Assembly (NCBI RefSeq): GCF_006704125.1
Contig: NZ_VIGH01000011.1
Coordinates: 1-64,000, forward strand
DNA length: 64,000 nucleotides
Source: Rhodococcus spelaei
Lineage (GTDB): Bacteria > Actinomycetota > Actinomycetes > Mycobacteriales > Mycobacteriaceae
Direction: 5' to 3'
Both the position numbers and the translations under genes were made by a program. Every line of letters starts with the position of its first letter. Position 1 is the stretch's first letter. Shown here piece by piece: positions 42,893-52,821 of the stretch. The notes below the pieces were generated by a model that made no database searches, was not told where the DNA came from, and saw nothing but the letters and a program-made list of their open reading frames with translations.

Positions 42893-43729
42893 CTACTTCG
42901 CTTTCGGCTTCGGCAGGACCCGGCCGGCGATCTCGGCGACCACGCGCTGGTAGCTGGAGCCGACCAGGCGCACCCAGGCGTCGAGGAACTTGGCGTCGAG
43001 GCCGATCAGCACGCGGGGCTTGCTCTTGCGGACGCCGCCCACGATGGTCTTGGCCGCGTCCTCGGGGGTGGTCCGGGCAAGCTTCTTGTCGAAGAACTCC
43101 GCGAAGGTGTCGAGGTCCTCGCCGGGTCCCGCCGTCGCATTGCGGGCGATCGCGGTCTTGATGCCGCCGGGATGCACACAGGTCACCTTGACCGGGTGCT
43201 TGGCGATCAGCATCTCCTGGCGCACCGACTCGGTGAAGCCGCGGACCGCGAACTTCGCCGAGTTGTAGGCGGACTGGCCCGGCATCGACAGCAGGCCGAA
43301 CAGGCTCGAGATGTTGATCAGATGGCCGTCGCCGGACGCGATCAGGTGCGGCAGGAATGCCTTGGTGCCGTTGACGACTCCCCAGAAGTCGACATCCATG
43401 ACCCGCTCGAAGTCCTTGAACTCGGACTTCTCGAACTCGCCGTGGTACGCGATGCCCGCGTTGTTGTAGACCTGGTTGACCTTGCCGAAGTATTCGACCA
43501 CCGCGGCGGCGTACTCGAACACGGCTTCACGCTGGGTGACGTCGAGGTGGTCGGACTTGACCTCGGCGCCCAGTGCCTTCACCTGTCGGACGGCCTCGGC
43601 GAGCCCGACAGTGTCCAGGTCGGACAGGGCCAGCTTTGCGCCCTGTCCGGCGAGATTGAGGGCGAGGGCACGACCGATGCCCGATCCCGCGCCCGTGATG
43701 ACCACTACCTTGCCGGTGAACTCGCTCAT
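42893..43729 (-). CDS. short-chain dehydrogenase/reductase
   Basis: 278 aa of the classical SDR type: cofactor motif TGAGSGIG (residues 12-19), NNAGIAYHGEF around 89, and catalytic S141/S142, Y155, K159 (YNSAK). NAD(P)-dependent oxidation or reduction of an alcohol/ketone, probably feeding the ketone substrate to the neighbouring monooxygenase. Its ATG overlaps the monooxygenase stop (ATGA) and its stop lies 4 bp before the esterase, so the three are coupled. Confidence 0.9.
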   Translation of the reverse strand: MSEFTGKVVVITGAGSGIGRALALNLAGQGAKLALSDLDTVGLAEAVRQVKALGAEVKSDHLDVTQREAVFEYAAAVVEYFGKVNQVYNNAGIAYHGEFEKSEFKDFERVMDVDFWGVVNGTKAFLPHLIASGDGHLINISSLFGLLSMPGQSAYNSAKFAVRGFTESVRQEMLIAKHPVKVTCVHPGGIKTAIARNATAGPGEDLDTFAEFFDKKLARTTPEDAAKTIVGGVRKSKPRVLIGLDAKFLDAWVRLVGSSYQRVVAEIAGRVLPKPKAK

Positions 43730-45336
43730 TCGGCTGCAACCTTCTCGTCGTCGATGTTCTGTTCGGCGTCGGCTGTGCCGACCATGATTTCAGTCGCGAC
43801 GATCCGGTCGCCGGTGACGGTGGGCAGGTCTGTGGTGGCCACGCTGTCGTACGCCGCGAGATCGAACTTGCGGGTTATGCTCCGGAATTCGAAGGTGAAT
43901 CCCGGCCACAGGGTGGTGTTGTTGCCGTGCTTGTCGAGGTACCAGCTGGCGCAGCCGCCGTTGTTCCAGACGCTGTGCGACAGCTTGTCCTGCAGCTCCC
44001 TGTTGTACCGGTCCTGCGCGTCCTGGCGGACCTCGATGGTCCCGATGTCGTGGCGTTCGACGGTGTTGATCGCGTCGACCACGTAGTTGAGCTGGGACTC
44101 GATCATGAACACCATCGAGGTGTGACCGAGGCCCGTGTTCGGGCCGACGAGGAAGAACATGTTGGGGAAGTTCGCGATCGCCGACCCCTTGTAGCCCTGC
44201 TGGCCGCTGTCGTCGAAAACCTGTGCGGCGCTGCGCCCGTCCTTGCCGATGATGCCGGCGAAGGTGGGGGAGTCGGTGACGTGGAAGCCGGTGGCGACCA
44301 CGATGGCGTCGACCTCGCGGGCCTTGCCGGACTTGTCGACGACGGCATTGGCGGTGACCTCGGCGATGCCGTCGGTGACCAGCTCGGTGTTCGGCTGCGC
44401 GAGAGCCGGGTAGTAGTTGTTCGAGATCAGCATTCGCTTGCAGCCGATCTGGAAGTTCGGTGTGACCTTCTTGCGCAGGCCCTTGTCCTTGATCTGGCGG
44501 CGCAGGTGGACCTGGGCGGCTGCCTGCAGCGGCTTCATGAAGACCGGGGCCTTGGCCAGGCCGACGACCTGGGTCTCGCGCATGAGGTAGATGCCGAGGC
44601 GGGAGAGCTTCTGGAAGCCGGGGATGTACTTGAACGCGAGGTGCTCGGCCTTGGTGTACTCGCGGTCCGCGCGGGGCAGGATCCACGGTGCGGTGCGCTG
44701 GTAGACGTCGAGCTGGGACACCTTCGCGGCGAGCTGAGGGACGATCTGGATTGCTGAGGCGCCGGTGCCGATCACGGCGACGCGCTTGCCGGTGAGATCA
44801 GCGTCGTGGTTCCACCGGGCGGAGTGGAAGATCTCGCCCTTGAATCCCTCGATGCCCTTGATGGCCGGCAGCGACGGCTCGCACAGCGCGCCGACGGCGG
44901 AGACGACGATCTTGGCGACGAATGCGCCCTGCGAGGTCTGCACCTCCCAACGAGCGGTCGCGTTGTTCCACTGCGCGTACTGGACGTCGCAGTTGAAGAC
45001 GTGCTTGTCGAGCACGTTGTACTTGCGCGAGACCGAGGAGATGTAGCGCTGGATCTCCGGCTGGGTGGAGAACGAGCGCGTCCAGTCCGGGTTCAGCGCG
45101 AACGAGTACGAGTACAGGTGCGAAGGGACGTCGCAGGCGGCACCGGGGTAGGTGTTGTCGCGCCAGGTTCCGCCGACGTCGGATCCGCGCTCGAGGACGA
45201 CGAAGTTCGTCTTGCCCTCCTGGACCAGCTTGATAGCGGCGCCGAGCCCGGCGAAACCGCTGCCGATGATCAGAGTGTCGACCTCGCGCGGAGCGGCTCC
45301 GGGCTTCGCGGCAGTATCTGTAACTGGAAGACTCAT
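43726..45336 (-). CDS. flavin monooxygenase with Baeyer-Villiger signature
   Basis: 536 aa. FAD motif GSGFAGLG (25-32), the type-I Baeyer-Villiger fingerprint F165-x-G-x3-H-x3-W175 (FKGEIFHSARW), and an NADPH Rossmann motif GTGASAIQ (190-197). It would insert an oxygen next to a ketone, giving an ester or lactone. First gene of the FMO-SDR-esterase operon. TACTCT lies 7 nt before the ATG and no SD is visible, so the mRNA is probably leaderless. Controlled from the palindromic region shared with the divergent TetR gene. Confidence 0.9.
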   Translation of the reverse strand: MSLPVTDTAAKPGAAPREVDTLIIGSGFAGLGAAIKLVQEGKTNFVVLERGSDVGGTWRDNTYPGAACDVPSHLYSYSFALNPDWTRSFSTQPEIQRYISSVSRKYNVLDKHVFNCDVQYAQWNNATARWEVQTSQGAFVAKIVVSAVGALCEPSLPAIKGIEGFKGEIFHSARWNHDADLTGKRVAVIGTGASAIQIVPQLAAKVSQLDVYQRTAPWILPRADREYTKAEHLAFKYIPGFQKLSRLGIYLMRETQVVGLAKAPVFMKPLQAAAQVHLRRQIKDKGLRKKVTPNFQIGCKRMLISNNYYPALAQPNTELVTDGIAEVTANAVVDKSGKAREVDAIVVATGFHVTDSPTFAGIIGKDGRSAAQVFDDSGQQGYKGSAIANFPNMFFLVGPNTGLGHTSMVFMIESQLNYVVDAINTVERHDIGTIEVRQDAQDRYNRELQDKLSHSVWNNGGCASWYLDKHGNNTTLWPGFTFEFRSITRKFDLAAYDSVATTDLPTVTGDRIVATEIMVGTADAEQNIDDEKVAAE

Positions 45337-45353
45337 GTATCGAAGAGTATGGC

Positions 45354-45398
45354 CTTACTGAGTCCCAGTCAATAGCCAATTGACTCGCGTTCAGTAAG
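45354..45398. promoter_or_regulatory. nested palindromic operator between the monooxygenase and TetR genes
   Basis: Outer arms cttactga (45354-45361) and tcagtaag (45391-45398), inner arms agtcaat (45367-45373) and attgact (45379-45385); all exact complements. The TetR -10 hexamer TAAGCT (45395-45400) overlaps the right arm, and the monooxygenase -10 (45344-45349) lies 5 bp beyond the left arm, so a bound repressor would block both directions. Confidence 0.75.
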
Positions 45399-45408
45399 CT
45401 GTCGATCC

Positions 45409-46026
45409 ATGGTGGTAGTCAAGCGCACCCGGTTGAGCCCGGAGGAGCGTCGCGCCCAGCTGATCGACCTGGGCGCCCGGATGCTCGCCGATCGCCCGCT
45501 CGAGCAGATCTCGGTCGAGGAGATCGCCGACCAGGCCGGGGTGTCCCGTGGGCTGCTGTTCCACTACTTCGCTTCCAAGCGCGACTTCCACCTCGCGATC
45601 GTTCGGCACGTGAGCGCCGAGATGCTCGAGCGTACCGAGCCGGACCCGTCCCGCGAACCCCTCGAGATCCTGCATACCGCGATCGAGTCCTACGTCGATT
45701 ACGTCTCGGAGAACCGGGACAGCTACGTCTCGCTGCTGCGCGGGACCGCCAGTGGCGACCCCGAGATGCGCGAGGAGTTCGAGCGGACCCGCGCGACCAT
45801 GGCGTCCCGCATCGTGACGCGGCTGCCCAGCATCGGCATCGAACCCGATCACCGGATCGAGCTCGCGGTCCGCGGCTGGATCGCGTTCGTCGAGGAGGCC
45901 ACCATCAGTTGGCTGCGGGACCCGCACATCACCCGTGAGGAGCTGATCGACCTCATCGTCACGGCGCTGCCCGCGGTCGCGATGAGCGCAGCCTCGGCCG
46001 CCGCACTGCTGGGCACCGCGAAGTAG
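45409..46026 (+). CDS. TetR-family regulator of the monooxygenase operon
   Basis: 205 aa: N-terminal HTH (SVEEIADQAGVSRGLLFHYF then ASKRDFHLA) with a helical ligand-binding half. LEPDPSREPLEILHTAIESY is part of the ligand domain. Divergent from the monooxygenase gene by 72 bp containing a nested palindrome. By position it should repress that operon and itself, releasing on binding a ketone, steroid or fatty substrate. The ATG has TAAGCT 8 nt upstream. Confidence 0.87.
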   Translation: MVVVKRTRLSPEERRAQLIDLGARMLADRPLEQISVEEIADQAGVSRGLLFHYFASKRDFHLAIVRHVSAEMLERTEPDPSREPLEILHTAIESYVDYVSENRDSYVSLLRGTASGDPEMREEFERTRATMASRIVTRLPSIGIEPDHRIELAVRGWIAFVEEATISWLRDPHITREELIDLIVTALPAVAMSAASAAALLGTAK

Positions 46027-46118
46027 CCGCGGAGGCGCCCGGGTCATACCCAGGTATCAGAGCCGATCTGGCTCTGCGGAGGGACGCGGCAAGGGCGGGT
46101 GTCCCTAGCGTCGATCGC

Positions 46119-47114
46119 ATGGACATCCTCCGGTCACAGGTCCGCCCCGTCCTGGCCCGCCAACGGCCGCTCATGGTGATGGTCGCCGCGATGGTGCTGC
46201 TGGCGCTCGCCTCCGGGGTCGGCATGATCGTCGACGACCGCACCTTGCTGGGGGTGTCGGTCTGGGTCAAACCGTTCAAGTTCGCGATCGCCTTCGCTCT
46301 CTACGGTGCGACCTTGGCGTGGATGCTGAGCTTGCCGCACAAGGGAAGTCGATGGACGCGGGTACTGGCTGCCGCCTTCGCCGTCTTCGGACTCACCGAC
46401 GTCGCCTTCATCGCGATTCAGGCGGCGCGCGGCACCTTCAGCCATTTCAACAAGTCCGACGACATGGTCAACTCGGTCGGGCAGACGATCTTCATGTACG
46501 GCGTGCTGGGCCTGTTCGCGGCCAATCTGCTGATTGCCGTCATCCTGCTGCGCCAGCGGTTGATCGATCGGCCGATCTCGCTGGCCGTCAAGTCCGGGCT
46601 CTGGCTGGCGCTGGCGGGGATGGCGATCGCCTACCTGGTCGGGTTCCAGGGCGGTCAGTCGGCGCGCGACGCCGACGGACACATGGTCGAGCTCGGCGCC
46701 CGGCACACCGTCGGCGCAACCGATGATCGTCCCGGCATGCCGATCACCCACTGGAGCACCGAGGGTGGGGATCTGCGCATCCCGCACTTCGTCGGACTGC
46801 ACGCGCTGCAGGTCCTGCTGCTGGCGGCGGTGGTCCTGGCGGGGCTCGCTCCGCGCGTCACCTGGCTTCGCGACGAGTCCACACGGGCAGCGGTGATGGG
46901 CGTGCTCGCGGCCGGCTACGCGGGTCTGCTGGCGCTGCTGACCTGGCAGGCGCTGCGTGGACAGCCGCTGACCGACCCGGATCCGCTCACCGTGGTCGCC
47001 GCGGTCGGGCTGACGGCGGCCACAGTGCTCGGCGTCGTCGCCGTCCGCTCGCGCGCGCGGGTCGCCGACGGCCGGCCCGGTGCGCTTCCTGTCGAAACTC
47101 GAGCAGCGCACTAG
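46119..47114 (+). CDS. polytopic membrane protein of unknown function
   Basis: 331 aa with about eight hydrophobic helices. Notable conserved-looking parts: VWVKPFKFAIAFALYG, HFNKSDDMVN and RIPHFVGLHALQVL, the last containing two His near a membrane face that could bind metal or haem. I do not know its function. TAGCGT lies 7 nt before the ATG (leaderless pattern). It is a single-gene unit downstream of the TetR gene. Confidence 0.7.
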   Translation: MDILRSQVRPVLARQRPLMVMVAAMVLLALASGVGMIVDDRTLLGVSVWVKPFKFAIAFALYGATLAWMLSLPHKGSRWTRVLAAAFAVFGLTDVAFIAIQAARGTFSHFNKSDDMVNSVGQTIFMYGVLGLFAANLLIAVILLRQRLIDRPISLAVKSGLWLALAGMAIAYLVGFQGGQSARDADGHMVELGARHTVGATDDRPGMPITHWSTEGGDLRIPHFVGLHALQVLLLAAVVLAGLAPRVTWLRDESTRAAVMGVLAAGYAGLLALLTWQALRGQPLTDPDPLTVVAAVGLTAATVLGVVAVRSRARVADGRPGALPVETRAAH

Positions 47115-47366
47115 TTGCGCCTCGGCGGCGATGCTCACGCCCGTGAGTCGGCCGAGCGTCAGGTCTCGACCGCTACGGGGTCGTCGTGCCGAGCTGGTAC
47201 TTTGTGCGCAGTGCTCAACACAATTCGTCTGTGACCCAGACCCTTCGCGATGATCGTGCTCCGCGCCTTCGCGCGGTGGTGATTCCGTGTGCCCCGAGAG
47301 GGAACCCGATGTCGGGTTCCCGCCTCCCGCCCTGCACCGGAATCTCTACTGGGAGCTCAGCTGATC
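47115..47366. other. intergenic region, no gene seen
   Basis: 252 bp between the membrane protein and the pentapeptide gene. Only a weak ribosome binding site (gggag, 47351-47355) near its right end is notable. Confidence 0.4.
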
Positions 47367-48242
47367 ATGTCATCGTCATACCCGTCCATGTCACGCCCGA
47401 CCGCCGAGTCGGCGCCCCTGCGACGCCAGGACTTGCGCGCCGACTGCGGAAGTTGTTTCGCCCTGTGCTGTACCGCCTTCGGATTCTCGCGATCAGTCGA
47501 TTTCGCCGAGGACAAACCGGCCGGCTCGCCATGCCGACACCTCGGGTCGGAGTTCTCCTGCACTGTGCACGAGGGACTCCGCTCCCGGGGTTTCCGTGGC
47601 TGTACGGTCTTCGACTGCTTCGGCGCCGGACAGGTTGTATCGCAGCGACTGTTCTCCGGCCACAGCTGGCGCGAGCGTCCTGATACGCAGCAGCCCATGT
47701 TCTCGGCTTTCAAGATCATGAAGCAGCTGCACGAGATGCTGTGGTATCTGTCCGAAGCGCAGGTCCGTACCTATGACCCGGACGCTGCACAGGACGCCCG
47801 CGAACTCGCATCCGTCATTACCGCGCTGACTCGCGACAGCCTGGCCGAACTGTTCTCGGTAGACGTCGACGCCCTGCACACCGCGGTCAGAGCAATTCTC
47901 ATCGAGGTCAGCGAGGAGGTTCGGGCGTCGTACTTCGCCGAAGTCGGCCATCTCGACCCGAGCCTCGGCGCCGGGGCGGACCTCGCCGGGGCGCATCTGC
48001 GGGCGCGCAGTCTGTGCGGGGCCGATCTGCGCGGCTCCTGTCTGATCGCCGCGGATCTGCGGGGAAGCGACTTGACCGCGGTGGACCTGCTCGGGGCGGA
48101 TCTGCGTGATGCCAGGTTGGCGGGCGCCGATCTCTCGGCCGCGTTGTACCTCACCCAGCCTCAGGTCAACGCTGCCAAGGGGAACGCCGACACCCGTCTG
48201 CCCGCCGGTGTTTCCGCTCCTCCGCACTGGCGACGTCGTTAG
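47367..48242 (+). CDS. pentapeptide-repeat protein with Cys-rich N-terminus
   Basis: 291 aa. The first 90 residues contain eight Cys in clustered motifs (DCGSCFALCC, SPCRHL, FSCTVH, RGCTVFDC), suggesting zinc or Fe-S binding. The middle is helical. The C-terminal third has about ten pentapeptide repeats A(D/H)LxG, such as GADLRGSCLIAADLRGSDL, forming a right-handed quadrilateral beta-helix that can mimic DNA. Function unknown; a similar Cys-plus-pentapeptide layout exists in other actinobacteria. ATG at 47367 chosen over an in-frame start 78 bp upstream that would add a Pro/Arg-rich stretch. Confidence 0.82.
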   Translation: MSSSYPSMSRPTAESAPLRRQDLRADCGSCFALCCTAFGFSRSVDFAEDKPAGSPCRHLGSEFSCTVHEGLRSRGFRGCTVFDCFGAGQVVSQRLFSGHSWRERPDTQQPMFSAFKIMKQLHEMLWYLSEAQVRTYDPDAAQDARELASVITALTRDSLAELFSVDVDALHTAVRAILIEVSEEVRASYFAEVGHLDPSLGAGADLAGAHLRARSLCGADLRGSCLIAADLRGSDLTAVDLLGADLRDARLAGADLSAALYLTQPQVNAAKGNADTRLPAGVSAPPHWRRR

Positions 48243-48279
48243 CGGGACGGGCGCGCCGCATCGATTCCGGTGCGGCGCG

Positions 48280-48999
48280 TCACAGGTGCCGCAGGAACCG
48301 CTCCGGGCCGTCGAGGAACGACCGCCAACTGCGGACCAGTTCGAGCTCCGACCAGTCCGGGTACTCGGTGCCGTCCTCCGTGAGTTCCCAGATCTCGGCA
48401 CCGGGGCAGGCCGCGAGCACGGGGGAGTGGGTGGCCATGACCACCTGTGAGCCTTCGGCCGCAAGGTCTTTGATCACGCCGAGCAGCGCCAGACAGGACT
48501 GGAACGAGAGCGCGGCCTCGGGCTCGTCCAGGATCCACAGGCCCACTCCGACAGGTCGGTCCGCGACGTAGCGCAGGAACGACTGACCGTGCGAGAGTTC
48601 GTTGAGGCCCTGGTCGGCGTCGCGGACGCGGTCGGTGTCGGCCCTGTCGAACAGCGAGTGCATCGACTCGGCCCGCAGGAAGCAGCCGCCGTACGGCTTC
48701 GGCTGCGCGCCAACGCAACTCAGATGCCGAGGCAGGTCGGTGTCCTCGGTGCTGCCGCCCGCCGACCACAGTCGGTCCTGGGCGCCGCGGAAACCGGACT
48801 GCCAGGCGCCGGCGATCGCCTCGACGAGGGTGGACTTGCCGACCCCGTTCTCGCCGACGATCACCGTCACGGGGTTGGTGAAGTCGATCCCGTCCCGGCA
48901 CAGTTCGGCGATCACCGGGACCTGGAGATACCACGAAGCCGGGTCGAATCCACTCCGTGGAGTGAACTCGACCCGGCTCAGGGCGAGAGGGTGGTTCAG
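48280..48999 (-). CDS. AAA-family ATPase (SMC/RecF-like P-loop), start unclear
   Basis: Walker A GENGVGKST, a signature-like LSHGQSF and Walker B GLWILDEPEAALS with the downstream ATHSP motif define an ABC/SMC-type ATPase of the small soluble kind. Function unknown. The first ATG/GTG/TTG is the GTG at 48915 (211 aa), but the frame is open back to the kgd stop and encodes SRVEFTPRSGFDPASWYL and LQVPVIAEL, which I recall as the conserved N-terminus of this family. I therefore place the start at a CTG (48999). A strong hairpin (48938-48977) overlaps that part. Confidence 0.7.
   Translation of the reverse strand: MNHPLALSRVEFTPRSGFDPASWYLQVPVIAELCRDGIDFTNPVTVIVGENGVGKSTLVEAIAGAWQSGFRGAQDRLWSAGGSTEDTDLPRHLSCVGAQPKPYGGCFLRAESMHSLFDRADTDRVRDADQGLNELSHGQSFLRYVADRPVGVGLWILDEPEAALSFQSCLALLGVIKDLAAEGSQVVMATHSPVLAACPGAEIWELTEDGTEYPDWSELELVRSWRSFLDGPERFLRHL
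48938..48977 (-). terminator. long hairpin downstream of kgd
   Basis: Arms of 10 bp (48938-48947 with 48968-48977), a 3 x 3 internal loop, and 6 bp more (48951-48956 with 48959-48964) around a 2-nt loop. Position suggests the kgd terminator, but it also lies within the possible N-terminus of the ATPase. Confidence 0.5.
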
Positions 49000-49011
49000 T
49001 GACCTAGCCGA

Positions 49012-52000
49012 TCACTTGAACGCCTCGTCGATGATCTCCTGCTGCTCGACCGCGTGCACCTTGCTCGAACCCGAGGACGGGGCCGACATCGCGCGACGCG
49101 AGATCCGCTTGATGCCCGACAGCTTGTCCGGGATCAGTTCCGGCAGTGCCAGACCGAACAGCGGCCATGCACCCTGGTTCGCCGGCTCCTCCTGGACCCA
49201 GCGGAACTCGGTGGCGTTCGGGTAGCGGTCGAGGGTCTCGCGCAGCCGCCGGCTCGGCAGCGGGTACAGCTGCTCGATCCGCACGATCGCGACGTCGTCG
49301 CGGCCCTCCTTCTGCTTGCGGGCCAACAGCTCCCAGTACAGCTTGCCGCTGACCAGCAGGACGCGCTTGACCGTGTCACGCACGCCGTCACCGGTCTCGT
49401 ACGTCGGCTCCTCGAACACCGAGCGGAACTTGCCGGTGGTGAAGTCCTCGAGCTCGCTGACCGCGGCCTTGTTGCGCAGCATCGACTTCGGGGTGAAGAC
49501 GACCAGCGGACGCCGGATGCCGTCGAGGTGATGGCGACGCAGCAGGTGGAAGTACGACGCCGGGGTGGACGGAACCGCCACCGTCATCGAGCCCTCCGCA
49601 CACAGCTGCAGGAACCGCTCGATGCGGCCGGAGGTGTGGTCCGGCCCCTGACCCTCGTGACCGTGCGGCAGCAGCAGCACGACGTCGGAGAGCTGGCCCC
49701 ACTTGGCCTCACCGGACGAGATGAACTCGTCGATGATGGTCTGCGCACCGTTGACGAAGTCACCGAACTGCGCCTCCCACAGCACCAGCGCGTCGGGGTT
49801 GCCCACCGAGTAGCCGTACTCGAAGCCGAGGCCCGCGTACTCGGTCAGGGCGGAGTCGTAGACCATGTACTTGCCGCCGTTGTCCGCGTCCGCGGCGATC
49901 TTGGCGATCGGGTTGTACTCGTCGCCCGTCTTGCGGTCGATCAGCACCGAGTGCCGCTGGGTGAACGTGCCGCGGCGCGAGTCCTGCCCGGCGAGGCGCA
50001 CCAGGGCACCCTGCTCGACCAGCGAACCGAAGGCAAGCAGCTCCGCGTACGCCCAGTCGATCTTGCCGTCGCGAGACATCTCGTGGCGCTTCTCGATGAC
50101 CGGCTTGACGCGCGGGTGCACCGTGAATCCCTCGGGCACGTTGAGGAAGGCGTCGCCGATGCGGGCGAGCGTCTCCTTGTCGACCGAGGTCTGCAGACGG
50201 GCCGGCGGGGTCTGGTCCAACTCGACCGACTCGGACGGCTCCGGCTTGAACTTCTCGAGCTCGCGGACCTCGTTGAACACCCGCTCCAGCTGACCCTGGT
50301 AGTCACGCAGGGCGTCTTCGGCTTCCTTGAGCGAGATGTCGCCGCGGCCGATCAGGGCCTCGGTGTAGCTCTTGCGGACGCTGCGCTTGGTGTCGATCAG
50401 GTCGTACATCGCCGGCTGCGTCATCGACGGGTCGTCGCCCTCGTTGTGACCGCGACGGCGGTAGCAGATCATGTCGATGACGACGTCCTTGCCGAACTTC
50501 TCGCGGTAGTCCACGGCCAGCTGCGCGACCCAGACACACGCCTCGGGGTCGTCACCGTTGACGTGGAAGACCGGCGCGGCAATCATCTTCGCGACGTCGG
50601 TGCAGTACTCGGACGAACGCGAGTGCTCCGGGGCGGTGGTGAAGCCGACCTGGTTGTTGACCACGATGTGCACGGTGCCGCCGGTGCGGTAGCCGCGCAG
50701 CAGCGACAGGTTGAGCGTCTCCGCCACTACGCCCTGGCCCGCGAAGGCCGCGTCGCCGTGCAGCATCAGGGGGAGCACGGTGAAGCCGTCCTGGCCCTTG
50801 TCGAGGATGTCCTGCTTGGCGCGGACCAGGCCCTCGAGCACCGGGTCGACCGCCTCGAGGTGCGAGGGGTTCGCGGTGAGCGAGACCTTGATGTCGTTGT
50901 CGCCGAACATCTGGATGTAGTTGCCCTCGGCGCCGAGGTGGTACTTCACGTCGCCGGAGCCGTGCGCGGCCGCCGGGTTCATGTTGCCCTCGAACTCGGT
51001 GAAGATCTTCGAGTACGGCTTGCCGACGATGTTCGCGAGCACGTTGAGCCGGCCGCGGTGCGGCATGCCGATGACGACCTCGTCGAGGCCGTGCTCGGCG
51101 GACTGGTCGATGACCGCGTCCATCATCGGGATGACCGACTCGGCGCCCTCGAGCGAGAACCGCTTCTGGCCGACGTACTTGGTCTGCAGGAAGGTCTCGA
51201 AGGCCTCCGCGGCGTTGAGCTTGCTCAGGATGTACTTCTGCTGCGCGACCGTGGGCTTGACGTGCTTGGCCTCGACCCGGTCCTGGAGCCACCGCATCTG
51301 CTCGGGATCGAGGATGTGGGTGTACTCGACGCCGACGTGCCGGCAGTACGCGTCGCGCAGGATCGACAGCACGTCGCGCAGCTTCATCCGCGCCTTGCCG
51401 TTGAACCCGCCGACGTTGAACTCGCGGTCGAGGTCCCACAGCGTCAGGTCGTGCGTGGTGACGTCGAGGTCCGGGTGGCTGCGGAACTTGTCCTTGACGA
51501 ACTGCAATGGATCGGTGTCCGCCATCAGGTGGCCGCGGTTGCGGTAGGCGGCGATCAGCTCGAGCACCCGGGTGCTCTTGTCGACCGCGCCCTCCGGCAC
51601 GTCCTTGCGCCAGCGGACCGGCTCGTAGGGGATGTGCAGCGCGTGGAAGATCTCGTCGTAGAACTCGTCGCTGATCAGCAGGTTGTGGATCGTGCGCAGG
51701 AAGTCGCCGGACTCGGCGCCCTGGATGATCCGGTGATCGTAGGTGGAGGTCAGGGTCATCAGCTTGCCGACGCCCATCTCGGCGATCTTCTCGTCGCTCG
51801 AGCCCTGGAACTCGGCCGGGTACTCCATCGCGCCCGCACCGATGATCGCGCCCTGGCCCTGCATCAGCCGCGGCACCGAGTGCACGGTGCCGATGCCGCC
51901 CGGGTTGGTCAGCGAGATGGTGACACCGGTCATGTCCTCGCCGGTGAGCTTGCCGTCGCGGGCGCGGCGGACGATGTCCTCGTAGGCCGAGTAGAACTGC

Positions 52001-52764
52001 ACGAAGTTCATCGACTCGGTGCCCTTGATGGCAGCGACGACCAGCGATCGGCTGCCGTCCTTGCCGGGCAGGTCGATCGCCAGACCGAGGTTGGTCTGCG
52101 CGGGCGTGACCACGTTCGGCTTGCCGTCGATCTCGGCGAAGTGCCGGTTCATGTTCGGGAAGGCATTGACCGCCTGCACGATGGCGTAGCCGAGCAGGTG
52201 GGTGAAGGAGACCTTGCCGCCGCGGGTCCGCGCGAGATGGTTGTTGACGACGATCCTGTTGTCGAACATCAACTTCGCGGGGATCGCCCGGACGCTGGTC
52301 GCGGTCGGGATCGCGAGCGAGGCGGACATGTTCCTGGCGACCGCCGCGGACGCGCCGCGGAGCACCTTGGACTCGGTCTCGGTCGCGGCCGGTGCCGGCT
52401 TCGCGGCTGCCGCAGGCTTGGCCGCGGGGGCGCTGGCCGGTGCCGGTGCGGCGGGAGCGGGCGTCGCGGCTGCGGCCGGCGGCGTGCTCGGCGCCGGTGC
52501 GACCGGCGGTGCCGGGGCGGGACGAGGCGGTGCCGCCGGAGCGGCGGTGGGCGTGGTGTTCACGACGGCGGTGCCGTTCGTGGGGGCAGTCGCGGGAGCG
52601 GTCACGGGGATCTGCCCGTTCGTGCCCGGCGCGTCCGGCTTGTAATCGGTGAGGAACTCGTGCCAGCTCGCATCCACGGATGAGGGATCATCCTGGAAGC
52701 GCTGGTACATCTCGTCGACAAGCCACTGGTTCTGTCCGAATTGTGACGTAGAACTGCTGCTCAC
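49012..52764 (-). CDS. kgd: multifunctional 2-oxoglutarate metabolism enzyme (2-oxoglutarate decarboxylase/dehydrogenase)
   Basis: 1250 aa, the actinobacterial SucA/Kgd. Order: an N-terminal E1-like segment ([19 protein letters not shown]), a Pro/Ala linker (about 35-120), a truncated E2 succinyltransferase domain (about 125-350), and the thiamine-diphosphate E1 domains. These carry [27 protein letters not shown] and [13 protein letters not shown]. It decarboxylates 2-oxoglutarate and, with SucB and Lpd, makes succinyl-CoA; in mycobacteria acetyl-CoA activates and GarA inhibits it. GTG at 52764 chosen because the protein then starts [11 protein letters not shown], without the extra basic stretch upstream. 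Confidence 0.95.
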   Translation of the reverse strand: MSSSSTSQFGQNQWLVDEMYQRFQDDPSSVDASWHEFLTDYKPDAPGTNGQIPVTAPATAPTNGTAVVNTTPTAAPAAPPRPAPAPPVAPAPSTPPAAAATPAPAAPAPASAPAAKPAAAAKPAPAATETESKVLRGASAAVARNMSASLAIPTATSVRAIPAKLMFDNRIVVNNHLARTRGGKVSFTHLLGYAIVQAVNAFPNMNRHFAEIDGKPNVVTPAQTNLGLAIDLPGKDGSRSLVVAAIKGTESMNFVQFYSAYEDIVRRARDGKLTGEDMTGVTISLTNPGGIGTVHSVPRLMQGQGAIIGAGAMEYPAEFQGSSDEKIAEMGVGKLMTLTSTYDHRIIQGAESGDFLRTIHNLLISDEFYDEIFHALHIPYEPVRWRKDVPEGAVDKSTRVLELIAAYRNRGHLMADTDPLQFVKDKFRSHPDLDVTTHDLTLWDLDREFNVGGFNGKARMKLRDVLSILRDAYCRHVGVEYTHILDPEQMRWLQDRVEAKHVKPTVAQQKYILSKLNAAEAFETFLQTKYVGQKRFSLEGAESVIPMMDAVIDQSAEHGLDEVVIGMPHRGRLNVLANIVGKPYSKIFTEFEGNMNPAAAHGSGDVKYHLGAEGNYIQMFGDNDIKVSLTANPSHLEAVDPVLEGLVRAKQDILDKGQDGFTVLPLMLHGDAAFAGQGVVAETLNLSLLRGYRTGGTVHIVVNNQVGFTTAPEHSRSSEYCTDVAKMIAAPVFHVNGDDPEACVWVAQLAVDYREKFGKDVVIDMICYRRRGHNEGDDPSMTQPAMYDLIDTKRSVRKSYTEALIGRGDISLKEAEDALRDYQGQLERVFNEVRELEKFKPEPSESVELDQTPPARLQTSVDKETLARIGDAFLNVPEGFTVHPRVKPVIEKRHEMSRDGKIDWAYAELLAFGSLVEQGALVRLAGQDSRRGTFTQRHSVLIDRKTGDEYNPIAKIAADADNGGKYMVYDSALTEYAGLGFEYGYSVGNPDALVLWEAQFGDFVNGAQTIIDEFISSGEAKWGQLSDVVLLLPHGHEGQGPDHTSGRIERFLQLCAEGSMTVAVPSTPASYFHLLRRHHLDGIRRPLVVFTPKSMLRNKAAVSELEDFTTGKFRSVFEEPTYETGDGVRDTVKRVLLVSGKLYWELLARKQKEGRDDVAIVRIEQLYPLPSRRLRETLDRYPNATEFRWVQEEPANQGAWPLFGLALPELIPDKLSGIKRISRRAMSAPSSGSSKVHAVEQQEIIDEAFK

Positions 52765-52821
52765 GGCAGGTGTTCGCCTCGTTTCTCTCTTGGTCCCCGA
52801 TCGGCGCTTGTACACCCGAGG

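Noticed and set aside
45337-45408. tRNA or small RNA gene in the divergent region
   Set aside because: The palindromes do not form a cloverleaf and are better explained as operator arms between two promoters.
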